A DNA stretch of 32,752 nucleotides from Micromonospora rosaria. GTDB taxonomy: Bacteria; Actinomycetota; Actinomycetes; Mycobacteriales; Micromonosporaceae. Position numbers and translations under genes: made by a program. The stretch covers positions 1 to 32,752 of the forward strand of contig NZ_LRQV01000081.1 in the NCBI RefSeq assembly GCF_001567585.1, given 5' to 3'. Position 1 is the first letter of the stretch, and each line of letters starts with the position of its first letter. Shown piece by piece: positions 15,432-23,700 of the stretch. The notes below the pieces were generated by a model, which had not been told where the DNA came from, searched no databases, and was given only the letters and a program-made list of their open reading frames with translations.

Positions 15432-17486
15432 GTGATTCACGACGACGCACCCCGAGGGGTCGCTTTCCGATCCCGCCCGCCCCGGTCCGGTTCCCGTACC
15501 GTCCGCCTCGGCGCGGTCCTGGCGACCGTGGCCCTCGTCGCGGCGTCCACCGTCGGCTGTGGTGCGGGCTCGTCCCCGGCCGTCGGGGCCCCGCCCGTCG
15601 GCACCCCGGCCGCGCCGGGTGACCCGGCCACCCTGACCGAACAGGACGTCGTCGCCTGGCTCGACGGCCTGCTCCCGGCGGCGCTCGACCAGGCCGGCAT
15701 CGCGGGGGCCACGGTCTCCGTCGTGCACGACGGGAGGATTCTCACGGCCCGGGGGTACGGCCACGCCGACACGGGCGTGGACGGCGGCGCGGACGCCAGC
15801 GTGGTACCGGTCGATCCGGAGCGGCACCTCTTCCGGGTGGGCTCGGTGTCGAAGGTCGCCACCGCCACCGCCGCCCTGCAACTCGTGCAGAGCGGCGCCG
15901 TCGATCTCGACGCCGATGTCCAGCAGCATCTCGATTTCACCCTGCCCCGCCGCTACGACGAGCCGGTCACGCTGCGGCACCTGTTGACCCACACCGCCGG
16001 GTTCGAGGAGCGGGTCGGCGGGCTCATCGGCGGTGAGGGGACCCGCGCCGACCTGCGGAAGGCGCTGGTGACCGAGCCGCCCGAGCAGGTCTTCGAGCCG
16101 GGCACGGTGCCCGCCTACTCCAACTACGGGTACGCGCTGGTCGGGTACCTGGTCGAACGGGTGAGCGGGCTGCCCTTCGACGAGTACCTCGACCAGAACG
16201 TCCTCACCCGGGCCGGGATGACCTCGTCGACGTTCGCGCAGCCGCTCCCCGGCGACCTGCGGGACCGGATGTCGCAGGGGTACGCCGACTCGTCCGGCCC
16301 GGCCCAGCCGTTCGAGATCGTCGGCGTCGCGCCCGCCGGGTCGCTCACCGCCTCGGCCACCGACATGGCCCGGTTCATGCTCGCCCACCTGGGTGAGCGG
16401 GTCGGGGAGACGCCCCTGCTCGACCGCCCGACGCTCGATCTCATGCAGCGGCCCGGCCTCGACGCGAGCACGCTCGGCGCGCTGGCCGAGGGGCCCCGGA
16501 TGACGCTCGGCTTCTTCGACGAGAGCCGCAACGGCCGGCGGATCCTCGGGCACGGCGGGGACACCCGGTTCTTCCACTCGCACCTGCAGGTTTTTCCCGA
16601 CGAGCGGGCCGGCGTGTTCGTCTCCCTGAACAGCAGCGGTACCGCCCCGATGGCCAGCCACGACCTGCGGCAGGCGGTCCTCAACGGCTTCGCCGACCGG
16701 TACTTCCCCCGGACCGGGGCGGTGCCGGCCGGGACCGTCGACGCGCAGACCTCGGCGGAGCACGCCGCGCTGGCGGCCGGCACGTACGAGAGTTCGCGGG
16801 GGATGCGGAGCACCTTCCTGACCACCGTCGGCCTGTTCGACCGGACCCGGGTGAGCGTCCGGTACGACAACCGGCTGCTGTTCGAGCCGGCCCCGCACTC
16901 CGCCAGCCCGGCCGTGTTCGAGGAGGTCGCCCCCTGGGTCTGGCGGGAGGTCGGCGGGCAGCGCGTCGTCACCATGCGGGTGGTCGACGGAGCGGTGGAG
17001 GCCATCGGCTTCGAGTCGGCGTTCGCCCTGCTGCCCGTCGCGCCGCAGCGCAGCACCGGGCTGGCCCTGCCGGTGCTCGTCGCCTCGACCGTCGTGCTCC
17101 TGCTCGCGGTGCTCTCGTGGCCGGTCGGTGCGGTCGTCCGTCGCCTGCGGGGTCGGGCCCCACGTGACCGGGCGGGGCGGACCGCGCGGGTGCTGAGCCG
17201 GGTCGCCGTCGCCGGTGCCCTGCTCGCCCTCGTCGGCTGGGCCGTGGCCGTCGTCAGCATCATGGGTTTCCAGGACGTCCCGGCCGCCACGCTGCGCGTG
17301 GTGCAGGCGCTGCAGCTGCTCGGTGTGCTCGGGGTCCTGCCCGCCGTGGTCCGGCTGGTCGACGACGTCCGTCGCCGGGTGGGCTGGCCCCGGATCGTCG
17401 GCAGCACGCTGGTCCTGCTGGCGCTGGCCGGCACCGGGTGGTTCGCCGTCGAGTTCATGCTGCTCGCGCCGAGCGTCTCCTACTGA
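15432..17486 (+). CDS. Serine hydrolase (beta-lactamase/PBP4* superfamily) with C-terminal membrane helices
   Basis: This 684-residue protein starts at GTG 15432 and has an N-terminal signal-like helix LGAVLATVALVAASTVGCG; the TVGC end resembles a weak lipobox. The catalytic domain shows SVSK (nucleophile S138, K141), YSN (Y229-N231) and HGG (H374-G376), the three motifs of class C beta-lactamase-like serine hydrolases, D-amino peptidases and esterases. A beta-rich domain follows (about 430-540). Four membrane helices come at about 550-575, 592-615, 620-642 and 655-675. The catalytic part is thus extracytoplasmic and doubly anchored. Such proteins act on peptidoglycan peptides, esters or D-amino-acid peptides; which one cannot be read here. 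A kinase/regulator pair follows on the same strand. Confidence 0.85.
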   Translation: MIHDDAPRGVAFRSRPPRSGSRTVRLGAVLATVALVAASTVGCGAGSSPAVGAPPVGTPAAPGDPATLTEQDVVAWLDGLLPAALDQAGIAGATVSVVHDGRILTARGYGHADTGVDGGADASVVPVDPERHLFRVGSVSKVATATAALQLVQSGAVDLDADVQQHLDFTLPRRYDEPVTLRHLLTHTAGFEERVGGLIGGEGTRADLRKALVTEPPEQVFEPGTVPAYSNYGYALVGYLVERVSGLPFDEYLDQNVLTRAGMTSSTFAQPLPGDLRDRMSQGYADSSGPAQPFEIVGVAPAGSLTASATDMARFMLAHLGERVGETPLLDRPTLDLMQRPGLDASTLGALAEGPRMTLGFFDESRNGRRILGHGGDTRFFHSHLQVFPDERAGVFVSLNSSGTAPMASHDLRQAVLNGFADRYFPRTGAVPAGTVDAQTSAEHAALAAGTYESSRGMRSTFLTTVGLFDRTRVSVRYDNRLLFEPAPHSASPAVFEEVAPWVWREVGGQRVVTMRVVDGAVEAIGFESAFALLPVAPQRSTGLALPVLVASTVVLLLAVLSWPVGAVVRRLRGRAPRDRAGRTARVLSRVAVAGALLALVGWAVAVVSIMGFQDVPAATLRVVQALQLLGVLGVLPAVVRLVDDVRRRVGWPRIVGSTLVLLALAGTGWFAVEFMLLAPSVSY

Positions 17487-17513
17487 CCGGCGGCTCCGAC
17501 CGGCGAATGTCCA

Positions 17514-17571
17514 CCGCTGGCGGTCGGCTCCCGCCGACGACCCCGCTGCCGGTCGGCTCCCGCCGACGACC
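17514..17571. repeat. Two tandem 29-bp copies, each a small hairpin
   Basis: 17514-17542 and 17543-17571 are adjacent 29-bp copies differing at one base (G17520 against C17549). Each contains GTCGGC-TCCC-GCCGAC, a 6-bp stem with a 4-base loop. They lie between the serine hydrolase stop and the kinase start, so they may act as a double terminator or attenuator. Confidence 0.75.
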
Positions 17572-17637
17572 GGCACCCGAAGGAAGGACACCGGACCCGA
17601 TGGGCGCGCCACGACGAGCGGCAAGGATGATCAGGAC

Positions 17638-19002
17638 ATGACGGACCAGCCCGGCACCGGCCCGGGGACGGCCCAAGCGCCCGGCGTGGCGCCCCGGTTC
17701 GTCCGGCGGTTCGACGAACGGCTCAGCCGGCTCGGGCTGACCGGGCGGTTCGCCCGGGACTGCCTGCTGGCGGCGGTCGTCACGGTCGTGACGTTCGCCC
17801 TGATGGGGACGCTCTTCTGGGCGGTGGCCCCGGCGGAGGGGCTGGCCTTCGACCCGGCGGAGGCCTGGCTGGTCGTGGCCGCCTGCTGTGTGCAGGCGAT
17901 GCTGCTCTGCCTGCGCCGGGTCCGTCCGGTGCTCTGCCTCGCGCTGGTCGTCGGCCTCCAGGTCGCCGTGCTCACGGTGGTACCGCCGGAGGTGATGGCC
18001 CGGGGGCTGCCCCCGCTGATCGCCGCGTACACCGTCGGCACGCTGCTGCCGCTGCGGACCGCGCTGCTGGTCTCGGCGGGGGCGGTGGTGGTCGACGCGG
18101 CCGGCGCGGTCACGGCGGCCCTCGCCGGGACCTCCGGGCTGCTCGGTGTGGTGGTCGGTCACGTCGCCGCGGGCTCGCTGACCTACTTCGGCGCGACCTT
18201 CGTCGGCAACTACGTCGTCACCCACCGGCGCAACGTGGAACTGCTGCGGTCGCAGGCGGCCGAGGCGGTCCGGGCGCAGCAGGAGAAGGTCCGGGCCGCG
18301 ATCGGCGCGGAGCGCGCCCGGATGGCCCGTGAGCTGCACGACGTCGCCGCCCACCACCTCTCCGGGATGGTGGTGCAGGCGGCGGCGGCCGAGCGGCTGG
18401 TGGACCGCGACCCGGAGGCGGCCAAGGAGGGCGTGGCGTGGATCCGCGCGCAGGGCAAGGAGACCCTGGACAACCTGCGGCTGGTCGTCGGGGTGCTGCG
18501 GGGCCGGCCGGGCGGCCTGGGCGAGGAGGGCGGGCCCGACCCCGGCGACCAGCACGCCCCCGTACCGGGGCTGGCGATGCTGGACGACCTGGTCCGGACC
18601 GCCCGGGGTCTCGACACCTCGGTCGACCTGGTCCGCGAGGGGTCGGCGCGGCCGGTGCCCCCGATCGCCGACGTCGCGCTGTACCGGACGGTGCAGGAGT
18701 GCCTCTCCAACGCCCGGCAGCACGCCCCGGGCGCCCCGGTCCGGGTCGTGCTGCGTTACCTGCCACGGGCGGTGGCGCTGGAGGTGGTGAACGAGCCGGC
18801 CACCCGACGTGCCGAGCCCGGGGTGCGGACCAGCAGCGGGGTCGGCCTGATCGGCATGCGGGAACGGGCGCAGTTGATCGGCGCGGCCTTCACGGCCGGC
18901 CCGACGGCGGCGGGCGGCTGGTCCGTCGCGGTGACGCTGCCGACGGGACGGGACGACCTCCCCGCCCCGTCGCCGACCACGAAGGGAACCGAGCCGGCAT
19001 GA
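17638..19002 (+). CDS. Sensor histidine kinase (HisKA_3 family)
   Basis: 454 residues from the ATG at 17638, which has AAGGATGA about 9 bases upstream. Hydrophobic helices lie at about 41-64, 81-97, 99-117, 123-160 and 167-190, giving a membrane-embedded sensor part without a large outer domain. A helix then leads to the box ERARMARELHDVAAHHLSG with phosphoacceptor His234. The ATPase domain has ECLSNARQHAPG (N box) and SGVGLIGMRERAQL; the usual DxG box is weakly formed, as in many kinases of this class. The stop overlaps the regulator start by 4 bases (ATGA). It may sense envelope stress or a product linked to the serine hydrolase, but this is only positional. Confidence 0.9.
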   Translation: MTDQPGTGPGTAQAPGVAPRFVRRFDERLSRLGLTGRFARDCLLAAVVTVVTFALMGTLFWAVAPAEGLAFDPAEAWLVVAACCVQAMLLCLRRVRPVLCLALVVGLQVAVLTVVPPEVMARGLPPLIAAYTVGTLLPLRTALLVSAGAVVVDAAGAVTAALAGTSGLLGVVVGHVAAGSLTYFGATFVGNYVVTHRRNVELLRSQAAEAVRAQQEKVRAAIGAERARMARELHDVAAHHLSGMVVQAAAAERLVDRDPEAAKEGVAWIRAQGKETLDNLRLVVGVLRGRPGGLGEEGGPDPGDQHAPVPGLAMLDDLVRTARGLDTSVDLVREGSARPVPPIADVALYRTVQECLSNARQHAPGAPVRVVLRYLPRAVALEVVNEPATRRAEPGVRTSSGVGLIGMRERAQLIGAAFTAGPTAAGGWSVAVTLPTGRDDLPAPSPTTKGTEPA

Positions 19003-19655
19003 TCAGCGTGATGCTCGTGGACGACCAGGCGGTCGTGCGGGCCGGCTTCCGCGTCATCCTCGAACAGGCGGGGGACATCGAGGTGGTGGCGGAGGCGTCC
19101 AGCGGCTCCACGGCGGTCGAGGTGGCCCGCCGGACGAACCCGGACGTCATCTGCATGGACGTCCGGATGCCGGGTGGCGACGGGCTGGCCGCGACCCGGC
19201 AGATCGTCGCCGAGGCGTCCGGGTCGCCGCCGGCCGTGCTGGTGGTGACGACGTTCGACCTCGACGAGTACGTCTTCGGCGCGCTGGAGTCCGGCGCCAG
19301 CGGGTTCATCCTCAAGGACTGCGAGCCCGAGGACCTCGTCGACGCCGTCCGGCGCCTCGCCAGTGGTCAGGGGCTCGTCGACCAGGCGGTGACCCGTCGG
19401 GTGATTTCGGAGTTCGCCCGGCGTCGCCCGGCACCGGCGTCCGACGCGGCGGCGGCGTACCAGCTCACGGCGCGGGAGACCGAGATCGTGCGGCTGCTCG
19501 CGCAGGGCCTGTCGAACGTGGAGATCGCCGCCGAGCTGCACATCGAGACCAGCACGGTGAAGTCGCACCTCGGCCGCGCGATGGCCAAGATCGGTGCCCG
19601 GGACCGGCTCCAGACGGTGGTGTGGGCGTACCAGAACGGGGTGGTCGCGCGCTGA
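18999..19655 (+). CDS. NarL/FixJ-type response regulator
   Basis: 218 residues. The receiver has the acidic pair D8-D9, phosphoacceptor D54 in ICMDVRMPGGDG, a switch Thr in VVTTFD and Lys in GFILKD. The C-terminal LuxR-type HTH is LTARETEIVRLLAQGLSNVEIAAELHIETSTVKSHLGRAMAKI. The ATG at 18999 is coupled to the kinase gene by ATGA. The receiver is intact, unlike those of the two LuxR-type proteins further right. Confidence 0.93.
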   Translation: MISVMLVDDQAVVRAGFRVILEQAGDIEVVAEASSGSTAVEVARRTNPDVICMDVRMPGGDGLAATRQIVAEASGSPPAVLVVTTFDLDEYVFGALESGASGFILKDCEPEDLVDAVRRLASGQGLVDQAVTRRVISEFARRRPAPASDAAAAYQLTARETEIVRLLAQGLSNVEIAAELHIETSTVKSHLGRAMAKIGARDRLQTVVWAYQNGVVAR

Positions 19656-19662
19656 CCGGCCC

Positions 19663-19682
19663 GGCGGGTCAGGTCACCCGCC
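19663..19682 (+). terminator. Hairpin after the response regulator gene
   Basis: GGCGGGT (19663-19669) pairs perfectly with ACCCGCC (19676-19682) around a 6-base loop, 8 bases after the stop. It probably ends the kinase/regulator transcript before the next gene. Confidence 0.5.
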
Positions 19683-19773
19683 CGACGGTCGACGGCGGCA
19701 GATGAACCGAAATCGCCTTCGGCTCGGCGTTTGGGTATCGAGCCGTGGGTCTGTAACCATCCGTGTCGTGCTG

Positions 19774-19801
19774 TTGACAATTCGAGACGACGGCCTGGAG
19801 G
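19774..19801 (+). promoter_or_regulatory. TTGACA element and ribosome site before the NB-ARC gene
   Basis: A perfect -35 hexamer TTGACA stands at 19774-19779, but no convincing -10 follows at 16-18 bases, where the Shine-Dalgarno GGAGG (19797-19801) lies instead. The ribosome site fixes the ATG at 19809. The hexamer may be chance or belong to an activator-dependent promoter. Confidence 0.3.
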
Positions 19802-19808
19802 TACGGCA

Positions 19809-22058
19809 ATGACCGGGCGGCTCGGCACGCTCCTGCGGCGGCACCGGACGGCCGCCGGGCTCACCCAGGAGGAGCTGGCCGACCTCGCGGGCGTCGCGGT
19901 GCGTACCGTGCGCAACCTGGAACTGGGCCGGGTGGCCCGGCCGCAGCGCCGGACCGTGGAGGAGCTGGCCGACCGGCTCGGCCTGTCGGAGTCGGACCGG
20001 TCCCGGCTGGTCGCCGTCGCGCGCGGCGGTGACGTCGAGGACGTCGACGACGCCGACGACGAGCAGGCCGGCTCGCTCCCCGGCGACCTCGCCGACTTCA
20101 CCGGCCGGGCCGAGGAACTGGGCCGGCTCGCCGAGGAGGCGGAGTCCGCCGGCCGGGCCGGGGCGATGCGGATCGTCGTGGTCAGCGGCCCGCCCGGGGT
20201 GGGCAAGACCAGCCTGGTCGTGCACGCCGCCTACGAGCAGGCCCGCCGCTTCCCGCGCGGGTCCTTCTTCGTCGACCTGCGGGGCATGGACGACGAGCCG
20301 ACCACCCTGGCGCAGGCCCTCGACCAACTGCTCACCGCGCTCGGGGTGGCGCAGCTCCCCCCGTCGACGGACGCCCGGCTGACGCTGTACCGCGCCCTCA
20401 GCGCCGACCGGCGCGGCCTGCTGGTGCTGGACAACGCCCGGGACGAGGCCCAGGTGCGCCCGCTGCTGCCCAGCGGGCCGGGCTGGCTGGTGCTGGTCTC
20501 CAGCCGCAACACGCTGGCCGGGCTGGCCGGGGCGCACCGGGTGCCGTTGCGCGAACTCACCGACGCCGAGACGCACACCCTGCTCACCGAGGCGGTGGGC
20601 GGGGGGCGGATCGCCGAGGAGAGCGCGGCGGCGGTGGAGCTGGGCCGGCTCTGCGGCGGGCTGCCACTGGCCCTGCGGGTGGCCGCCAACCGGCTCGCCG
20701 TCCGGCCCGAGTGGAGTGTCCAGTCCCTGGTGGAACGGCTCCGCGACGAGCAGCGGCGGCTGGACCTGCTGCGCGCCGGGGACATCGAGGTCCGCAGCGC
20801 GTTCGAGCTGTCGTACCGGCTGCTCGACGGCCCGGCGCGGCGCGCGTTCCGGCTGCTCGGGGCGGTGCGGCTGCCCGGGTACTCGGCCCCGGTGGTGGCG
20901 GCGCTGACCGACGAGCCGGTGCCGGTCACCGAGGACCGCCTCGACGCCCTGGTCGACGCGGGCCTGCTCACCGCCGCCGCCATCCCCGGCCGGTACGCGC
21001 TGCACGACCTACTGGCGATCTTCGCCGCCGAACGGATCGACGAGGAGGAGACCGCCGCCGACCGGGAGGCGGCCCGGGAACGCCTCGCCGGGCACCTGCT
21101 GGGCCGGACGGCGGCGGCGGAGGGCTGGCTCGACCCGGCCTGCCCGGCGCCGGGACCCGGCTTCCCCACCGCGACGGCTGCGGTGAGCTGGCTGGACACC
21201 GAGCGCCCGGCCTGGTGGTGGGCGGTCCGGTACGTGGCCGCGCGGGGTCGCCACCACGACGTGCTCGCCGCCGCCCGGCACCTGTACTGGTACTCGGACC
21301 GGCGGCACCTGGCGGTGCCCTGGGACGAGCTGTTCGCCCTGGGGGTACGGGCCGCCCAGGCGATCGGCGACCCGGTCGCCGAGGCCACCCAGCGCAACAA
21401 CCTCGGCTGGGCGCTGCACCTGGTCAACGACGAACTCGACGCCGCGTACGCGCAGCACAGCGCCGCGCTGGCGCTCGCCGAGGCGGCCGGGGACCGGCGC
21501 ACCATCGCCTGGTCCCGGTGCTACCTGGCGGGGCTGCTGCGCAAGCGCGACGACCCGGTGGCGACCGCCCAGGCGGTGGAGCACTTCCGTACCGCCCGGG
21601 GACTGCTGTGGGAGGTGGACGACAAGCTCGGCTGGATCGTCGCGTCGTACTCGCTGTCGGACCTGCTCCGCTCGATCGGGCAGCTCGACGAGGCGTTGCG
21701 GATGGTGCAGGACGCCCACGACGGTTGGGCGACCGCCCTGCCGGACCGGCTCTCCAGCCGGCCGCTGCGCGGCTGGATGCGGCTGCGGCTGGGGTTGCTC
21801 CAGGCGGACTGCGACCGGTTCGCCGAAGCGGAGGCCACCCTGCTCGCGGCGATCGAGGACTTCGTCGCCGGGGACGACCCGAACGGCAACGGCCGGGTCC
21901 ACCTGAGCCTCGCCGAGGTGCTGCTGCGGGCCGGCGAGCCGGACCGGGCGCGGGACCTGCTCGACCGGGCCACGAGCCTGCTCGAAGCGGTCAACGACGT
22001 TCCGTCGCTGCGCCACGCCGAACAGCTCCGGGCCCAGTTGGAGGCCCCGCTCAGGTGA
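19809..22058 (+). CDS. HTH/NB-ARC/TPR regulator (AfsR-like STAND ATPase)
   Basis: 749 residues from the ATG at 19809, backed by GGAGG seven bases upstream; an upstream in-frame start at 19731 lacks one. An XRE-type HTH covers about residues 4-62 (LTQEELADLAGVAVRTVRNLE). An acidic linker and the DFTGR motif (96-100) follow. The NB-ARC domain has the P-loop GPPGVGKT (127-134), a Walker B-like LLVLDNARDE, LVLVSSR, and GLPLAL near 284. A winged-helix part follows, then repeats of TPR type from about residue 500 to the end. AfsR-class STAND proteins act as signal-integrating switches that oligomerise with ATP. Here an XRE domain replaces the SARP DNA-binding and BTAD domains. It overlaps the convergent LuxR-type gene by 8 bases. 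Its targets are unknown. Confidence 0.88.
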   Translation: MTGRLGTLLRRHRTAAGLTQEELADLAGVAVRTVRNLELGRVARPQRRTVEELADRLGLSESDRSRLVAVARGGDVEDVDDADDEQAGSLPGDLADFTGRAEELGRLAEEAESAGRAGAMRIVVVSGPPGVGKTSLVVHAAYEQARRFPRGSFFVDLRGMDDEPTTLAQALDQLLTALGVAQLPPSTDARLTLYRALSADRRGLLVLDNARDEAQVRPLLPSGPGWLVLVSSRNTLAGLAGAHRVPLRELTDAETHTLLTEAVGGGRIAEESAAAVELGRLCGGLPLALRVAANRLAVRPEWSVQSLVERLRDEQRRLDLLRAGDIEVRSAFELSYRLLDGPARRAFRLLGAVRLPGYSAPVVAALTDEPVPVTEDRLDALVDAGLLTAAAIPGRYALHDLLAIFAAERIDEEETAADREAARERLAGHLLGRTAAAEGWLDPACPAPGPGFPTATAAVSWLDTERPAWWWAVRYVAARGRHHDVLAAARHLYWYSDRRHLAVPWDELFALGVRAAQAIGDPVAEATQRNNLGWALHLVNDELDAAYAQHSAALALAEAAGDRRTIAWSRCYLAGLLRKRDDPVATAQAVEHFRTARGLLWEVDDKLGWIVASYSLSDLLRSIGQLDEALRMVQDAHDGWATALPDRLSSRPLRGWMRLRLGLLQADCDRFAEAEATLLAAIEDFVAGDDPNGNGRVHLSLAEVLLRAGEPDRARDLLDRATSLLEAVNDVPSLRHAEQLRAQLEAPLR

Positions 22059-22812
22059 CCGGATCGGTGGCGGTGCCCCGCCGCTGCACCAGCCCGAGGG
22101 TGATCGCCTGCCGGGTCAGCTCGGCCTTGTTGCCGACGTCCAGTTTGGACCTGATCCGGGTCAGGTAGGTGTTCACCGTGGCCTCGGAGATGCCCAGCCG
22201 GCGGGCCGCCTGGGCGTGGGTGAGGCCGTGCGCGATCAGCTCCAGGGTCTCCGCCTCCCGGGGTGCCAGCGGCGGCCGGCGGGACGCCCGCGCCCGTGCC
22301 CGCTCCCGCCCCGGGCCGAGGTCCGGCGCGCAGGACGGCGTCGGCCCGCCGCCGGGCGCGTCGACGGGGTCACCCGGGCCGGGTCCGCGCGTGGCCCCAC
22401 CACGGCCCACGCCGGACCCGGCACCGGTCGCTCCGCCGCGCAGCCTGGCGGAGAGCATCGGGCAGAGGTAGAAACCACCGGCGGCGGCGACGTCCAGCGC
22501 GATCCGCAACTGGGTCTGCTCGGTGGCGGTGCTCACCACCGAGCGGGCGCCGGCCCGGATCGCGTCCACCGTCGCGGCGGTCGCCGTCTCCGGCACCAGG
22601 ACCAGGGTCGGGTACCGGGCACAGGACCACCGCACGGCGTGCAGCAGCGGATCGACGAGGATCACGACCGTCTCCGGCCCGGCCCCGTTCTCGGTCACCT
22701 GGTGCACCGCGTCGACGGTGATGCGGCGTCGTACCCGTTCGTTGCCTCCGATCAGCTGGTGCACCCCGCGCCGGGCCAGTGGCTCGGCCACCACCACACA
22801 CACGTCGAACAT
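22051..22812 (-). CDS. LuxR-type regulator with degenerate receiver-like domain (paralogue 1)
   Basis: 253 residues. The N-terminal half has a receiver-like rhythm (MFDVCVVVAEPLARRGVHQL, VVILVDPLLHA) but lacks the acidic pocket: the usual DD is AE, and only one Asp sits in the phospho-site strand. A Gly/Pro-rich linker (about 128-180) follows, then the HTH LAPREAETLELIAHGLTHAQAARRLGISEATVNTYLTRIRSKLDVGNKAEL. The ATG at 22812 has GAGAGGTGG upstream. It closely resembles the next gene in the HTH. Control by phosphorylation is doubtful; ligand or partner control is more likely. It lies beside the injection-system locus and probably regulates it. Confidence 0.82.
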   Translation of the reverse strand: MFDVCVVVAEPLARRGVHQLIGGNERVRRRITVDAVHQVTENGAGPETVVILVDPLLHAVRWSCARYPTLVLVPETATAATVDAIRAGARSVVSTATEQTQLRIALDVAAAGGFYLCPMLSARLRGGATGAGSGVGRGGATRGPGPGDPVDAPGGGPTPSCAPDLGPGRERARARASRRPPLAPREAETLELIAHGLTHAQAARRLGISEATVNTYLTRIRSKLDVGNKAELTRQAITLGLVQRRGTATDPVT

Positions 22813-22828
22813 CGCCCACCTCTCGGTG

Positions 22829-22842
22829 AGTAGTCAACTACT
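22829..22842. promoter_or_regulatory. Operator-like palindrome before LuxR-type paralogue 1
   Basis: AGTAGTCAACTACT is a palindrome with 6-bp arms around CA. It ends 16 bases before the ATG at 22812, directly upstream of the ribosome site. In a region of very high GC it is conspicuously AT-rich. It could be an autoregulatory site. Confidence 0.45.
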
Positions 22843-22909
22843 GCATGCGCGGAAAGGCGAGGCAAGAAGACCGGCAAGAACGGCGTCACACCGATGTGCC
22901 GGTAACGGG

Positions 22910-23425
22910 TCACACCGACAGGTAGCCGAGTTCCACCGCGCGTTGGGTCAGCTCCGCCTTGTTCGCCGCGCCGAGCTTGCGGCGCAGCCGTTTCGCGTAC
23001 GTGTTGACGGTCTGTTCGGTGACGCCGAGCCGGTGGGCGGCCTGCCGGTGGGTGAGGCCCTGCGCGATGCAGCGCAGCGTCTCCACCTCGCGCGGACCCA
23101 GCGAGGCCGGGGCCCGCCGACCGGGGCCGGCCGGCGGGCCGCCGACCAGCGCCGCCACGCTCGGTGACAGGTACGAGCCGCCGGAGAGGACCGCGGCGCG
23201 GGCCAGCTCCAGCTCCTCGGCGCCGTCGCCGTCCCGCATCACGGCCCGCACCCCGGCCACCAGCAGCGCCAACGGGTCCACCGTCACGTGCCGGGGCAGC
23301 ACCAGCAGCACCAGCCGCCCGGCGGTGAGCTCGGCCAGGTGTGACCAGCGGTCACCGGTCAGGCGGTCCCACCGCACCACCACCAGCACCGGTGCGCCGG
23401 TTTCGGACGGATCGGAGGACGGCAT
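22910..23425 (-). CDS. LuxR-type regulator with degenerate N-terminal domain (paralogue 2)
   Basis: From the ATG at 23425 (GGGAG 8 bases upstream) the protein has 171 residues. Longer in-frame starts at 23467 or 23686 would add Arg/Pro-rich sequence unlike a receiver. The short N-terminal part (APVLVVVRWDRL, LVLLVLPRHV, VRAVMRDGDGAEELELARAA) is a shrunken receiver-like fold without a phosphorylation pocket. The HTH LGPREVETLRCIAQGLTHRQAAHRLGVTEQTVNTYAKRLRRKLGAANKAEL matches paralogue 1 at most positions. The two genes lie head to tail 97 bases apart and look like a tandem duplication. Confidence 0.8.
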   Translation of the reverse strand: MPSSDPSETGAPVLVVVRWDRLTGDRWSHLAELTAGRLVLLVLPRHVTVDPLALLVAGVRAVMRDGDGAEELELARAAVLSGGSYLSPSVAALVGGPPAGPGRRAPASLGPREVETLRCIAQGLTHRQAAHRLGVTEQTVNTYAKRLRRKLGAANKAELTQRAVELGYLSV

Positions 23426-23480
23426 CGCATTCGCTCCCGAGGGGAAAAGACGCTCCGGTTCGTGCATCGAGCGCCAACGA

Positions 23481-23486
23481 ATAGTA
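23481..23486 (-). promoter_or_regulatory. Possible -10 element of LuxR-type paralogue 2
   Basis: On the reverse strand TACTAT fits the TANNAT -10 pattern in an unusually AT-rich spot, about 55 bases before the ATG at 23425. No good -35 is visible, so an activator may be needed. It lies in the 275-base gap shared with the divergent SARP gene, in which no further gene is seen. Confidence 0.3.
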
Positions 23487-23657
23487 ATTCCCCGCGGAGT
23501 CCCCGAAATGACGGCTGTCGGTGTCCCCCACCCGGCGAGCAGAATCTGCGACGCGACGACCCCGTCGCCCACCTCTCCCAGCACAGGCCGTCCCGCCTGC
23601 GCCGGCTGGCGTCGATGCCGCCGGCGCGCCCCGAGTGCGGGCCGTTTGGTCGTGGAC

Positions 23658-23669
23658 CGGACCGGTCCG
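23658..23669. promoter_or_regulatory. 12-bp palindrome before the SARP gene
   Basis: CGGACCGGTCCG is perfectly self-complementary and ends 31 bases before the ATG at 23701. It may be an operator. In DNA this rich in G and C such sites also arise by chance. Confidence 0.25.
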
Positions 23670-23700
23670 CGTGGTCTTGGCGACAAGGGAGACAGATCAC

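Noticed and set aside
17514..17571. Start of a CRISPR array
   Set aside because: The two 29-bp copies are directly adjacent without spacers and no cas gene is present.
14811..17624. Reverse-strand frame of 937 codons opposite the serine hydrolase
   Set aside because: Most of it is a shadow of the hydrolase gene; only the short segment near 15270-15330 looks like true, decayed coding sequence and is reported as a remnant.
18329..18790. Extra small proteins in other frames of the histidine kinase
   Set aside because: Trp/Arg-rich translations typical of off-frame reading in GC-rich genes, without ribosome sites or domains.
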